This document shows positions 39,494-49,495 of a stretch of 64,000 bases of DNA, one piece after another (position 1 is the stretch's first letter; every line of letters begins with the position of its first letter). This DNA comes from Microbulbifer sp. GL-2. Lineage in GTDB: Bacteria > Pseudomonadota > Gammaproteobacteria > Pseudomonadales > Cellvibrionaceae. The stretch is from assembly GCF_007183175.1 (NCBI RefSeq), contig NZ_AP019807.1:4832001-4896000 (forward strand), in the 5' to 3' direction. Both the position numbers and the translations under genes were made by a program. The notes beneath the pieces were generated by a model, which searched no databases, had not been told where the DNA came from, and worked only from the letters and a program-made list of their open reading frames with translations.

Positions 39494-41173
39494 TTAGTCT
39501 TTGTTGTTCATTTGTGCCTTGATCAGGTCACCAATAGTAGCGGGCTGAACCTGGTCAGTCTGCTTCTTGCTGTGATCCTTGATGGCTTGCTTTTCGTCAT
39601 CCTGATCTTTGGCCTTGATAGACAAGCTGATCACGCGGTTCTTGCGATCCACGCTGGTGATCTTAGCTTCTATTTCTTCGCCTTCTTTCAGGACATTACG
39701 AGCATCTTCAACCTTGTCACGGCTGATTTCAGAAGCGCGCAACACACCTTCCACTTCGCCTGCCAGGGTCAGTACAGCCTGCTTGGCATCAACTTCCTTA
39801 ACGGTACCAATTACGATACTGCCGCGGTCGCTGGTAGCAACGTAGTCGGAGAACGGATCGGACTCCAGCTGCTTGACACCCAGGGAGATACGCTCGCGCT
39901 CGGAGTCGATACCCAGGATAACAGTCTCGATTTCGTCGCCTTTCTTGAACTTGCGAACAGCTTCTTCGCCAGCTTCGTTCCAGGAGATGTCGGACAGGTG
40001 TACCAGGCCATCGATACTGCCGTCGAGACCGATAAAGATACCGAAGTCAGTGATGGACTTGATCTTACCGGAGATCTTATCGCCCTTGGCAAATTTACGC
40101 GCGAAGGCATCCCACGGATTTTCCTGGCACTGCTTGATACCCAAGGAGATACGACGACGCTCTTCGTCGATATCCAGGATCATCACCTCTACCTCGTCAC
40201 CCACCTGGACAACTTTGGACGGGTGGATGTTCTTGTTGGTCCAATCCATTTCGGAAACGTGTACCAGACCTTCCACACCCTCTTCCAGCTCGGCGAAGCA
40301 GCCGTAGTCGGTCAGGTTGGTAACAACTGCTTTTACGCGGCTGTTTTCCGGGTAACGCTGCTTGATGGATACCCAGGGATCTTCGCCCAACTGCTTCAGA
40401 CCCAGGGAAACGCGGCTGCGCTCGCGATCGAACTTCAGTACTTTTACTTCGATTTCGTCGCCAACATTTACGATCTCGCTCGGATGCTTGATGCGCTTCC
40501 AAGCCATATCGGTAATATGCAGCAGGCCATCGATACCACCGAGGTCTACGAAAGCACCGTAGTCGGTCAGGTTCTTCACGATACCCTTAATAGACATGCC
40601 TTCCTGCAGGCTGGCCAGCAGTGCTTCACGCTCTTCGGAAGTCGCGGCTTCCATTACTGCACGGCGGGATACAACAACGTTGTTGCGCTTGGCATCGAGC
40701 TTGATGACCTTGAATTCGAGCTCTTTACCTTCCAGGTGCGCGGTGTCGCGAACCGGACGGACATCAACCAGAGAGCCGGGCAGGAATGCACGGATATTGG
40801 CAACATCGACAGTAAAGCCACCCTTGACCTTGCCACTGATAACACCTTTAACCACTTCGTCAGCTGCGTGAGCTGCGTCGAGGATCTTCCAGGCTTCAGC
40901 ACGCTTGGCTTTTTCGCGGGACAGACGGGTTTCACCGAAACCGTCTTCAACAGCTTCCAGGGCAACCTGTACTTCGTCGCCCACCTGCAACTCAACTTCG
41001 CCCCTGTCGTTGGCGAACTGTGCAGCAGGGATAACGCCTTCAGACTTCAGGCCCGCGTGAACGGTTACCCAGTCTTTGTCTACGTCAATTACAACACCAG
41101 TGACAATAGCGCCCGGTGCCATCTCGACGCTTTTCAGGCTCTCTTCAAATAGATCAGCAAAGCTCTCGCTCAT
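39494..41173 (-). CDS. rpsA: 30S ribosomal protein S1
   Basis: 559 aa with six S1 repeats. The first two (about 20-190) bind the ribosome; the later four repeat the pattern of GIVKNLTDYGAFVDLGGIDG, AVVTNLTDYGCFAELEEGVE and KIKSITDFGIFIGLDGSIDG. The protein brings mRNA with weak ribosome binding sites to the 30S subunit. It lies between cmk and ihfB, the widely conserved order. Length equals the E. coli protein (557 aa). A long antisense frame over the gene is only a shadow of codon bias. Confidence 0.98.
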   Translation of the reverse strand: MSESFADLFEESLKSVEMAPGAIVTGVVIDVDKDWVTVHAGLKSEGVIPAAQFANDRGEVELQVGDEVQVALEAVEDGFGETRLSREKAKRAEAWKILDAAHAADEVVKGVISGKVKGGFTVDVANIRAFLPGSLVDVRPVRDTAHLEGKELEFKVIKLDAKRNNVVVSRRAVMEAATSEEREALLASLQEGMSIKGIVKNLTDYGAFVDLGGIDGLLHITDMAWKRIKHPSEIVNVGDEIEVKVLKFDRERSRVSLGLKQLGEDPWVSIKQRYPENSRVKAVVTNLTDYGCFAELEEGVEGLVHVSEMDWTNKNIHPSKVVQVGDEVEVMILDIDEERRRISLGIKQCQENPWDAFARKFAKGDKISGKIKSITDFGIFIGLDGSIDGLVHLSDISWNEAGEEAVRKFKKGDEIETVILGIDSERERISLGVKQLESDPFSDYVATSDRGSIVIGTVKEVDAKQAVLTLAGEVEGVLRASEISRDKVEDARNVLKEGEEIEAKITSVDRKNRVISLSIKAKDQDDEKQAIKDHSKKQTDQVQPATIGDLIKAQMNNKD

Positions 41174-41277
41174 TACAATACCTATATTGCTGGGCCCAGC
41201 CGTTGGTAACTTTTAAGTTTAGTCAACCGCCAGCCGCGACCCCAACCGCGCTGCCAGCACGCGGGTCGGATTACAAC

Positions 41278-41311
41278 AACGGCCGGGCAATTCTGGCAAA
41301 ACCCGGCCGTT
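41278..41311 (-). terminator. GC-rich hairpin between cmk and rpsA
   Basis: AACGGCCGGG and CCCGGCCGTT form a ten-pair stem around 14 bases, 37 bases after the cmk stop (on the minus strand) and before rpsA. There is no long T run on the minus strand, so termination efficiency is uncertain. It could separate cmk from rpsA expression. Confidence 0.6.
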
Positions 41312-41347
41312 ATCGTTAAAAAATGTATGTTACTGATAACACTGGCT

Positions 41348-42037
41348 TCAGGATGAAATGTGCCCCTGCACCAATGACAGCACTCTCCGAAGGACTTCCT
41401 CTATATCAACCCCGGTACTATCGAGCTCAACCGCATCCTCAGCGGGAGCCAGGGGAGAGGCTTTTCGATTCATATCCTGTGCATCTCGGGCACGGATGTC
41501 CTCCAGCAGGTCGCGGAGGCTAACAGAAACCCCCTTCTCCCGCAACTGCGCTTCGCGCCTTCTGGCGCGCTCCTCGGCACTTGCGGTCAGGAACACCTTG
41601 ACCGGGGCGTCGGGGAATACGGTGGTACCCATATCACGACCGTCAGCCACCAGGCCTGGCCCCATGCGAAAATCCCGCTGGCGCTGCAACAGCGCCGCAC
41701 GTACACCGGGAATTGCAGCCACTGATGAGGCGGCCATGCTTACCCGCTCCATGCGAATATCCTCTGTGACCTCGCGCCCCTCAAGCAGTACCTGCAACTG
41801 GCCACCATTCACAGCAAAGTGAACATCCAGTGTCTTTGCCACCTGAGTGAGCGCCTCCTCATCAGCCAGGTCAACTGCCCCGTTCAATGCTGCCAGGGCA
41901 GCAGCCCGATAAAGGGCACCGGAATCAAGCAAGGTAAAACCCAATCTGTCCGCCAATAACTTGGCGATGGTGCCCTTGCCTGAACCACTCGGTCCATCAA
42001 TAGTGACTACCGGCGGCAGCCTATTCGAATCGCTCAT
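41348..42037 (-). CDS. cmk: Cytidylate kinase
   Basis: 229 aa. VVTIDGPSGSGKGTIAKLLA is the P-loop. DSGALYRAAALAALNG binds CMP, and DGRDMGTTVFPDAPVKVFLT together with ERARRREAQLREKG completes the nucleotide-binding and LID parts. It phosphorylates CMP and dCMP. It lies between rpsA and the tyrA-aroA fusion, a conserved arrangement in Pseudomonas-like bacteria. Length matches (227 aa in E. coli). Confidence 0.97.
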   Translation of the reverse strand: MSDSNRLPPVVTIDGPSGSGKGTIAKLLADRLGFTLLDSGALYRAAALAALNGAVDLADEEALTQVAKTLDVHFAVNGGQLQVLLEGREVTEDIRMERVSMAASSVAAIPGVRAALLQRQRDFRMGPGLVADGRDMGTTVFPDAPVKVFLTASAEERARRREAQLREKGVSVSLRDLLEDIRARDAQDMNRKASPLAPAEDAVELDSTGVDIEEVLRRVLSLVQGHISS

Positions 42038-42112
42038 ATCGTCCTATACAACTCTACTTCTTAGTTAGTCGCGCAAACCGGCAACATCGGCCTCCCATAC
42101 CCCACCTGGAGA

Positions 42113-44347
42113 TCAGGCCAGCTGCAGCTTCAAGCCAGCACCAGTCGCCAGCTCCGCAAAATTCGGAAAGGAGGTCGCCACGTTGGCGCAATGGAGGATG
42201 CGAATTGTATCCTTTGCACGCAGGGATGCCACTGCAAATGCCATGGCAATACGGTGATCACCGAGACTGTCAACGGTTCCACCAGAGAATACAGCCCCCT
42301 CCCGGACACCCTGAATTACAATGCCATCAGGCGTTGCCTTGGCCTCCACCCCCAGCCCAGCCAATCCATTTGCCATTGCCTGGATGCGGTCACTTTCTTT
42401 AACCCGCAACTCCTCAGCCCCCGTCAGTACTGTCTCACCCTCCGCACAGGCAGCGGCAATAAACAATACCGGGAATTCATCTATTGCCAGGGGCACCTGA
42501 TCTTCCGGGATACGGATACCTTTCAGTGGCGCATAACGCACATGGATATCTGCCACTGGCTCGCCGCCCACTTCGCGGACATTCACCAACTCAATATCAG
42601 CCCCCATAGCCTTCAAGATATTAATCACACCATCACGTGTCGGATTGATTCCGACATGCTCCAGCACAATATCCGATCCTGGAGAAATAGCCGCAGCCAC
42701 CATAAAGAAGGCAGCAGAAGAAATATCTGCCGGCACATCAATACGGCAGGCCTTGAGCGTACCGCCACCCCCCAGGGTTGCCTGGGCACCATTTCGCTCC
42801 ACCGAATATCCAAACCCTTGCAGCATACGCTCGGTATGATCGCGGGTAGGCGCCGGCTCTACAGTAGACGTTGCGCCATCTGCGTAGAGTCCCGCAAGCA
42901 GTACTGCGGATTTCACCTGGGCGCTGGCCATCGGCAATGGGTAGTTAATTCCCTCCAACTGACCACCACCTTTGATTACCAGAGGCGGCCGCCCTTCCGG
43001 CCCGGTTTCAATTTTCGCCCCCATCTCACGCAGAGGATTAGCCACCCTGTTCATAGGGCGCTTGGACAGGGATTCATCTCCGGTCAAGGTCACATCGAAA
43101 TCCTGCCCGGCGAGCAAGCCCGCCAGCAGGCGCATGGAGGTACCAGAATTCCCCAGGTACAGCGGCCCCGGCGGCACCTTTAAGCCCCGCAAGCCGACCC
43201 CATGAATAGTTACCCGGCCATCGTGAGGCCCCTCTATAACCACCCCCATATCACGGAAAGCCTGCAAGGTTGCAAGCGCATCCTCCCCCTCAAGAAAACC
43301 CTCCACTTCTGTGACACCCTCCGCCAGGGAGCCCAGCATAATGGAGCGGTGAGACATGGATTTATCCCCAGGCACCCGTAACCTGCCAGTGACAGTGGCC
43401 GCGGGCTGCGCGATAAAAGTAATTTCCTGTGCTTGCATAGAATCTGAGTACGCTTGTTTCGCCAACATTTTTGTGAAGTGATCCCGGGCCGCTTTGGCAC
43501 GGGTAAAGACACCCATAAGCGTTGCGCTATCGCCGCAGGCGATGGCACCGCGCAGGGAAGAAAGGTTGAGGCTGTAGAGATCTATTGCCTTTAAAATGGC
43601 ATCCCGGTTAGCCAGCATAATATCGCGCCACATCACCGGGTCACTGGAAGCGATACGGGTAAAATCACGGAAACCACCAGCGGCATAGCGGAAGATATTT
43701 TCATTTTCCGCATCGTGGGCAAGAGTATCTACAAGGCTAAAGGCGATGACATGCGGCAGATGGCTAGTTGCAGCCAGCACCTCGTCATGCTCCTCTACCG
43801 GCATTTTCAGCACCTCGGCACCCACCGCATGCCATGCCCGCTCTACCAACCGTAAGTGCTCCGTACCGGTATTCGGGAGCGGGGTCAGGATAATACGGTG
43901 ATCGCGGTAGAGATCATCCCGTGCCGCCGTCACACCACTCTTTTCGGAACCCGCTATCGGGTGGCCCGGCACCAGGAAATCCGGTACTCTCCCCCACACC
44001 CTCTCTGCCGCCCTGACCACACTGCCCTTAACACTGGCACCATCAGTAACAGTGATACCATCAGGCATTAACCCTTTAATCTGTGCAAATACAGATTCCA
44101 CCGCGAGCGTGGGTACTGCAACAAAAACCAGGTCGCCAGGTTCTAACTGTGGCAGGACATCCTCAAGGCGTGTACTGGTGCGATCGACAATGCCCAACTT
44201 CCTGGCATCCTCACAGGTGCTCTCTTCAAGAGCGACACCGATCACCTCGCGACAAACACCCGCGGCTTTTAGTGCGAGCGCAAAACTACCACCAATAAGA
44301 CCGACCCCAACAACCAGCAGTCGGCCAATTTGCGCCTGCCCCATCAC
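42113..44347 (-). CDS. tyrA-aroA: Fused prephenate dehydrogenase / EPSP synthase
   Basis: 744 aa. The N-terminal 290 residues are the NAD-binding dehydrogenase (LLVVGVGLIGGSFALALKAA and FLVPGHPIAGSEKSGV). The C-terminal part (about 310-744) is AroA with RLRVPGDKSMSHRSIMLGSL, YLGNSGTSMRLLAGLLAGQD and LRVKESDRIQAMANGLAGLG. One chain makes the tyrosine precursor and the last-but-one shikimate intermediate. This fusion is known from Pseudomonas and relatives. Its start overlaps the pheA stop by four bases. The hisC gene that stands between pheA and this gene in Pseudomonas is absent. Confidence 0.95.
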   Translation of the reverse strand: MMGQAQIGRLLVVGVGLIGGSFALALKAAGVCREVIGVALEESTCEDARKLGIVDRTSTRLEDVLPQLEPGDLVFVAVPTLAVESVFAQIKGLMPDGITVTDGASVKGSVVRAAERVWGRVPDFLVPGHPIAGSEKSGVTAARDDLYRDHRIILTPLPNTGTEHLRLVERAWHAVGAEVLKMPVEEHDEVLAATSHLPHVIAFSLVDTLAHDAENENIFRYAAGGFRDFTRIASSDPVMWRDIMLANRDAILKAIDLYSLNLSSLRGAIACGDSATLMGVFTRAKAARDHFTKMLAKQAYSDSMQAQEITFIAQPAATVTGRLRVPGDKSMSHRSIMLGSLAEGVTEVEGFLEGEDALATLQAFRDMGVVIEGPHDGRVTIHGVGLRGLKVPPGPLYLGNSGTSMRLLAGLLAGQDFDVTLTGDESLSKRPMNRVANPLREMGAKIETGPEGRPPLVIKGGGQLEGINYPLPMASAQVKSAVLLAGLYADGATSTVEPAPTRDHTERMLQGFGYSVERNGAQATLGGGGTLKACRIDVPADISSAAFFMVAAAISPGSDIVLEHVGINPTRDGVINILKAMGADIELVNVREVGGEPVADIHVRYAPLKGIRIPEDQVPLAIDEFPVLFIAAACAEGETVLTGAEELRVKESDRIQAMANGLAGLGVEAKATPDGIVIQGVREGAVFSGGTVDSLGDHRIAMAFAVASLRAKDTIRILHCANVATSFPNFAELATGAGLKLQLA

Positions 44348-45447
44348 AACACACCGCGAGGGTAGGAACCGAGCACCTTCAAGTCAGAGGCACAGCCCCC
44401 AATTTCCTTCAGGGCTGCGGCAATGTCACCAATATCCCGGTGCCCCTTGAAATCGATAAAGAATACGTAGGTCCAATTCCCGGACTGGGAAGGCCGGGTT
44501 TCTACCCGGGTGAGATCAATATCGTAACGACGGAAAGGCTCCAGCAGGTCGTGCAGTGCACCCGGCTCATTACGCATGGATACCATCAAGGAGGTCTTAT
44601 CATCGCCACTAGCAGGGACCTGCTGGGTACCAATAATCAGGAAGCGTGTGGAGTTATCCGGGCGATCCTCAATTTTTTCCGATAAAACCTTCAGGCCGTA
44701 CAAGCCAGCGGCCATATCGCCGGCGATAGCCGCGGCATTCCACTCACCTTTGACACGCTTCGCTGCATCGGCATTACTGGAAACTGCCACCCGCTCCACA
44801 TTGGGATAGTGTGCATCTAGCCATTTCCGACATTGCGCAAGGCTCTGCGCATGAGAATAAATACGGGTAATGGATTCCGGCCGGGTTACATCCGAAATCA
44901 TCAGGTGATGATGAATCCGCAGCTCTACCTCACCGCAGATACTCAGGTTGGAATTCATAAAATTATCCAGGGTGTGATTGATCACGCCCTCGGTAGAATT
45001 CTCCACCGGCACTACGCCATAGCTCACCGCACCGGCCTCAACTTCACGGAATACCTCATCAATAGCTGCAAGTGGGCGACTCTGGGCGGAATTGCCAAAA
45101 TGCTTCAGTGCGGCCTGCTGGGTAAAAGTACCCTCGGGGCCAAGGTATGCCACCTTAACCGGTTCCTCTAACGCGAGGCAGGCGGACATAATCTCGCGGA
45201 ATAGTCGCGCCATTTCCTCATCGGTCAAGGGGCCCGGGTTACGCTCCATAGCCCTGCGCAACACCTGCGCCTCCCGCTCGGGCCGATAATACAGCGCATC
45301 CTCACCTGTCGCCTTTTTCACCACAGCGACTTCCAGCGCACAACGAGCCCGCTCACTAATAAGCTGTGCGATTTCAGCATCGATGCTGTCTATACGATTG
45401 CGCAGCTCCAGCAGACGCTGGTCGCTACTTGCAGTTTCCTCTGTCAT
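44344..45447 (-). CDS. pheA: Chorismate mutase / prephenate dehydratase (P-protein)
   Basis: 367 aa. The N-terminal AroQ chorismate mutase (about 10-90; ELRNRIDSIDAEIAQLISE) is followed by the dehydratase with VAYLGPEGTFTQQAALKHFG and GVVPVENSTEGVINHTLDNF and a C-terminal ACT domain (SLMVSMRNEPGALHDLLEPF, ESRPS-like VETRPSQSGNWTYVFFIDF). It converts chorismate to phenylpyruvate and is normally inhibited by phenylalanine through the ACT domain. It is followed after a four-base overlap by the tyrA-aroA gene and preceded by serC with a 46-base gap. Confidence 0.97.
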   Translation of the reverse strand: MTEETASSDQRLLELRNRIDSIDAEIAQLISERARCALEVAVVKKATGEDALYYRPEREAQVLRRAMERNPGPLTDEEMARLFREIMSACLALEEPVKVAYLGPEGTFTQQAALKHFGNSAQSRPLAAIDEVFREVEAGAVSYGVVPVENSTEGVINHTLDNFMNSNLSICGEVELRIHHHLMISDVTRPESITRIYSHAQSLAQCRKWLDAHYPNVERVAVSSNADAAKRVKGEWNAAAIAGDMAAGLYGLKVLSEKIEDRPDNSTRFLIIGTQQVPASGDDKTSLMVSMRNEPGALHDLLEPFRRYDIDLTRVETRPSQSGNWTYVFFIDFKGHRDIGDIAAALKEIGGCASDLKVLGSYPRGVL

Positions 45448-45493
45448 CCGGCTTTCTACTTTCCTGTGAATTCATCAATATTCTTTTGGCTTT

Positions 45494-46573
45494 CTAACCC
45501 CGGCGAGCCTCAAAATCCGCCATAAATGCCACCAAGGATTCCACCGCCTCCAATGGAACTGCGTTATACAGCGATGCACGCATGCCGCCGACGGAACGGT
45601 GCCCTTTCAAACTCAACAGCCCAGCCTCCTCAGACTCTTCCAGGAACAGCTTGTCGAGACCGGCGTCAGCCAGCACGAAGGGCACATTCATGCGCGAACG
45701 ACTACCCACCTCCACCGGACTGGAGTAGAAAGCACTGTTATCCAGGAACTCATAGAGCATCTTGGATTTAAGGTCGGCCTGAATCGCCATCGCTTCAACG
45801 CCACCCTGGGCTTTAAGCCACTGGAAAACCAGACCGGATAAGTACCAGGCAAAAGTGGGTGGCGTGTTATCCATAGAACCGGCATTCGCCGCCACCTTCC
45901 AGCTCAGGCTACGCGGAATATTTTCCAGTGCGCGATCAAGCAGATCGTCCCGAACCAGGGCCACAGCGATTCCCGATGGGCCAATATTTTTCTGGGCACC
46001 AGCGTAGATCACTCCAAATTTTTCCACCGGAATCGGCTGCGACAAAATATTGGAGGACATATCGGCCACTAAAGGACAGTCCACCTCAGGCACATAATCA
46101 AACTCCACCCCGCCAATAGTTTCATTGGGGGTATAGTGCAGGTAGGCCACATCACGGCTCTGCTGCCAGCTATCTGCTGAAGGCGCATAACTGAAATTGC
46201 GATCTTCGCTGGAAGCGATCACATTCACTTCACCATAGCGCCGGGCTTCCCGAATTGCCTTGGCCGCCCACTGTCCGGAGTGAATAAAGTCTGCTTTCTT
46301 CGATCCCGCACCTAAAAGGTTCCAGGGCACCGCACTGAATTGCCCTGTAGCGCCACCCTGCAGAAAAAGCACCTTATAATTTCCAGGCACATTGAGCAGG
46401 TCGCGCAAATCCTGTTCAGCCCGCTCTGCCACCTGCACAAACTCCGGCGAACGGTGACTGACTTCCATTACCGAGCAGCCGAGACCACTCCAATCGAGCA
46501 GTTCCCGTTGCGCCTGCTGCAGTACCGGCTCCGGCAACGCGGCAGGGCCGGCACAGAAATTAAACTTCCTCAT
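45494..46573 (-). CDS. serC: Phosphoserine aminotransferase
   Basis: 359 aa, beginning MRKFNFCAGPAALPEPVLQQ. The PLP lysine is in VIYAGAQKNIGPSGIAVAL. Other conserved segments are VMEVSHRSPEFVQVAERAEQ and CVADMSSNILSQP-like VADMSSNILSQPIPVEKFGV and SLKGHRSVGGMRASLYNAVP. It transfers amino groups in serine and pyridoxal biosynthesis. It lies between gyrA and pheA, the conserved gammaproteobacterial order. No anomaly. Confidence 0.97.
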   Translation of the reverse strand: MRKFNFCAGPAALPEPVLQQAQRELLDWSGLGCSVMEVSHRSPEFVQVAERAEQDLRDLLNVPGNYKVLFLQGGATGQFSAVPWNLLGAGSKKADFIHSGQWAAKAIREARRYGEVNVIASSEDRNFSYAPSADSWQQSRDVAYLHYTPNETIGGVEFDYVPEVDCPLVADMSSNILSQPIPVEKFGVIYAGAQKNIGPSGIAVALVRDDLLDRALENIPRSLSWKVAANAGSMDNTPPTFAWYLSGLVFQWLKAQGGVEAMAIQADLKSKMLYEFLDNSAFYSSPVEVGSRSRMNVPFVLADAGLDKLFLEESEEAGLLSLKGHRSVGGMRASLYNAVPLEAVESLVAFMADFEARRG

Positions 46574-46691
46574 GACCTAACTTCCAGAAAACAATAAATG
46601 GTTTCAAATACAACTAGATATGCCGACGCAAAAACCGCCTTTGGGGGAGACAGATATCACGCTTTTAGGCATTTTTTAGGGTGCCAAAGGC

Positions 46692-46722
46692 AAGAAAGGC
46701 CGCGATAAACGCAGCCTTTCTT
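46692..46722 (-). terminator. gyrA terminator hairpin
   Basis: AAGAAAGGCTGCG and CGCGGCCTTTCTT pair around TTTAT on the minus strand, 20 bases after the gyrA stop, with a modest T-rich tail (CTTTCTTGCCTTT). It would end gyrA transcripts before serC. Confidence 0.7.
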
Positions 46723-46741
46723 ATTGGTATCGAGAGGTGGG

Positions 46742-49306
46742 TCACTCTTCCCCACCAGTTTCTTCACCATCGTCTTCGGTCTCCTCGATACGCCCGAGGT
46801 TGACAAGCTTTTCACCGCTCTTGAGGCGAATCACTCGCACCCCCTGGGTGTTGCGTCCAAGGACAGAGACCTCATCGACACGGGTACGCACCAGCGTGCC
46901 CTGGTCAGAAATCAGCATCATCTCTTCACCCGGATGCACCTGACAGGCCCCAACCAGCGCACCATTGCGTTCGCTCTCTGCAATTGCAATCACGCCCTGG
47001 GTACCGCGTCCCTTTGTGGGGAATTCACTAATAGCGGTACGTTTACCGTAACCGTTTTCAGTGGCCATCATCACGGAGCCTCCCTCTTCCGGAATTACCA
47101 TGGCAATAACCTGCTGCCCCTCCTGCATACGGATACCGCGCACACCTCGTGACACACGTCCCATGGAACGAACATTGGCTTCGGAGAAGCGTGCGGCCTT
47201 ACCAGCACTGGTGAACAGCACTACGTCGCGCTCACCATCAGTAACGGCAGTTGCTACCAGGCGATCGCTCTCTTCCAATTCAATCGCGCGCAAACCGACG
47301 CTACGCGGGCGGGCAAAAGCAGTCAGCGGTGTTTTCTTCACAGTGCCATTGGCCGTAGCAAAGAAGATAAAGTGGTCCTCATCATACTCAGACACCGGCA
47401 TCAGACTACTGATGCGCTCGCCCTCTTCCAGGGGCAGCATATTGACCATTGGGCGCCCGCGGGAGGCGCGGCCGGCAGTAGGCACTTCGTAAACCTTAAG
47501 CCAGTACACCTTACCCTTGTTAGAGAAGCACAAAATGGTGTCGTGCGAATTCGCGATCAGGAGATGCTCGACAAAGTCCTCATCTTTCACCTGGGTCGCC
47601 GACTTACCCATACCACCGCGGCGCTGGGCCTGGTAGTCGGTTAGAGGCTGACTTTTGGCGTAACCACCGTGGGAGATGGTCACCACCTTGTCTTCCGGGG
47701 TGATCAAGTCTTCAACAGTCAGGTCCTGACGAGAAGCCACAATATCGCTGCGGCGTTCATCGCCAAAGTCTTTTGACAGCTGCTCCAGTTCCTCGCGAAT
47801 CACCTCCATCAAGCGCTCGAAACTACCCAGGATATGCAGATATTCGGCAATCTGCTCCAATCGCTCCTGGTATTCCGCCAGCAACTTGTCATGCTCCATG
47901 CCTGTCAATCGGTGCAGGCGCAATTCAAGGATTGCCTGGGCCTGTGCGGGAGACAGATAGTAGGCACCATCCTCACGCAGACCAAACTCTTTCGGCAGAT
48001 CATCCGGACGGCAGGCATCAGCACCGGCACGCTCCAGGAACTGCTCCACATTCCCCACAGGCCACCCCTTGGCCAGAAGTGCCTCTCGGGCATCCGCTGG
48101 AGTGGAGGAGGATTTGATCAACTCGATCACCGGGTCAATGTTGGCAATCGCAATCGCCAAACCTTCCAGGATATGGCCCCGCTCACGCGCCTTGCGAAGC
48201 AGATAAACGGTACGGCGGGTAACCACTTCCTGGCGGTGGCGCACAAAGTGCTCAAGCAGCTCTTTAAGGTTCAGCACCTTGGGCTGACCATTGACCAGCG
48301 CCACCATATTGATGCCGAACACACTCTCCAGCTGGGTCTGGGAATAGAGGTTGTTGAGGACCACGTCACCCAGCTCGCCGCGTTTCAGCTCGATCACAAC
48401 CCGCAGACCGTCTTTATCGGACTCGTCGCGCAGCTCGGAGATACCCTCGATCTTTTTCTCTTTTACCAGCTCGGCAATACGCTCAATCAGGCGCGCCTTG
48501 TTCAGCTGGAAAGGGATCTCGGTAACAATGATGGTCTCGCGGTTAGTCTTATCATCGCGAATAACATCCGCTTTGGCACGCACGTAGATACGCCCGCGGC
48601 CAGTGCGATATGCCATCAGGATGCCAGCGCGGCCATTGATGGTTGCGCCGGTGGGAAAATCCGGCCCGGGAATATGCTCCATCAGATCATCGACGGACAG
48701 CTCAGGGTTTTCAATCAAGGCCAGGCAGGCCTTGATCACCTCACCTAAATTATGCGGAGGGATATTAGTGGCCATCCCCACTGCGATACCAGAAGAGCCG
48801 TTGACCAGCAGATTCGGCACGCGTGAGGGCAACACCTCCGGCATCTGCTCGGAGCCATCGTAGTTATCGACAAAATTAACGGTTTCTTTATCGAGGTCAG
48901 ACAGCAGCTCGTGGGCCAACTTGTCCATGCGAATCTCTGTGTAACGCATGGCCGCCGGGCTGTCCCCGTCGATAGAACCGAAGTTACCCTGGCCGTCCAC
49001 CAGGGTGTAGCGCATAGAGAAGGGCTGGGCCATACGCACTATGGTGTCGTATACCGCGGAATCCCCATGCGGGTGGTATTTACCGATTACATCACCAACG
49101 ACACGCGCTGACTTTTTATAAGGTTTGTTCCAGTCGTTTTTAAGCTCGCTCATCGCGTAGAGCACACGACGGTGTACCGGCTTGAGGCCATCGCGTACAT
49201 CCGGCAGTGCGCGCCCGACTATCACACTCATGGCATAGTCGAGATAAGACTGCTTGAGTTCTTCTTCGATATTAATCGGAGAGATTTCTTTGGCTAATTC
49301 GCCCAT
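46742..49306 (-). CDS. gyrA: DNA gyrase subunit A
   Basis: 854 aa. The breakage-reunion domain has the catalytic Tyr in PAAMRYTEIRM, and the quinolone region is YHPHGDSAVYDTIVRMAQPF with Ser83 and Asp87 in E. coli numbering, both wild type. The C-terminal domain forms a beta-pinwheel, with the GyrA box near DYQAQRRGGMGKSA and blades such as GRASRGRPMVNMLPLEEGER. The acidic end (EETEDDGEETGGEE) is usual. It introduces negative supercoils with GyrB. It stands before serC, as in Pseudomonas. Confidence 0.98.
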   Translation of the reverse strand: MGELAKEISPINIEEELKQSYLDYAMSVIVGRALPDVRDGLKPVHRRVLYAMSELKNDWNKPYKKSARVVGDVIGKYHPHGDSAVYDTIVRMAQPFSMRYTLVDGQGNFGSIDGDSPAAMRYTEIRMDKLAHELLSDLDKETVNFVDNYDGSEQMPEVLPSRVPNLLVNGSSGIAVGMATNIPPHNLGEVIKACLALIENPELSVDDLMEHIPGPDFPTGATINGRAGILMAYRTGRGRIYVRAKADVIRDDKTNRETIIVTEIPFQLNKARLIERIAELVKEKKIEGISELRDESDKDGLRVVIELKRGELGDVVLNNLYSQTQLESVFGINMVALVNGQPKVLNLKELLEHFVRHRQEVVTRRTVYLLRKARERGHILEGLAIAIANIDPVIELIKSSSTPADAREALLAKGWPVGNVEQFLERAGADACRPDDLPKEFGLREDGAYYLSPAQAQAILELRLHRLTGMEHDKLLAEYQERLEQIAEYLHILGSFERLMEVIREELEQLSKDFGDERRSDIVASRQDLTVEDLITPEDKVVTISHGGYAKSQPLTDYQAQRRGGMGKSATQVKDEDFVEHLLIANSHDTILCFSNKGKVYWLKVYEVPTAGRASRGRPMVNMLPLEEGERISSLMPVSEYDEDHFIFFATANGTVKKTPLTAFARPRSVGLRAIELEESDRLVATAVTDGERDVVLFTSAGKAARFSEANVRSMGRVSRGVRGIRMQEGQQVIAMVIPEEGGSVMMATENGYGKRTAISEFPTKGRGTQGVIAIAESERNGALVGACQVHPGEEMMLISDQGTLVRTRVDEVSVLGRNTQGVRVIRLKSGEKLVNLGRIEETEDDGEETGGEE

Positions 49307-49495
49307 GGCTTACGGCGTTCCTTTTATAGCGCGGGCATGTGTACTGAGCCCGGATAAGCGGGCGATTCTAGCATAGTTTGACGCCGTTGGAGGGGCTGGA
49401 GGGAATGCTAGTAACCCCTACCTCAGGCCCCGGTTGCCGCAACTGTGCTCTACCGCTAAAGTTGAAACCACTTTAACCGCCGCCAATGAGCGCCC

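Noticed and set aside
39512..41152. 546-codon open frame on the plus strand across rpsA
   Set aside because: It lies entirely antisense to rpsA. Its protein has no domain, and the long openness is explained by the codon use of the real S1 gene.
42191..43183. 330-codon plus-strand frame across the aroA part of the fusion
   Set aside because: Antisense to a clear EPSP synthase domain, with Cys/His-rich composition of a shadow frame and no ribosome binding site.
47834..48748. 304-codon plus-strand frame across gyrA
   Set aside because: Antisense shadow of gyrA; no start signal and no recognisable domain.
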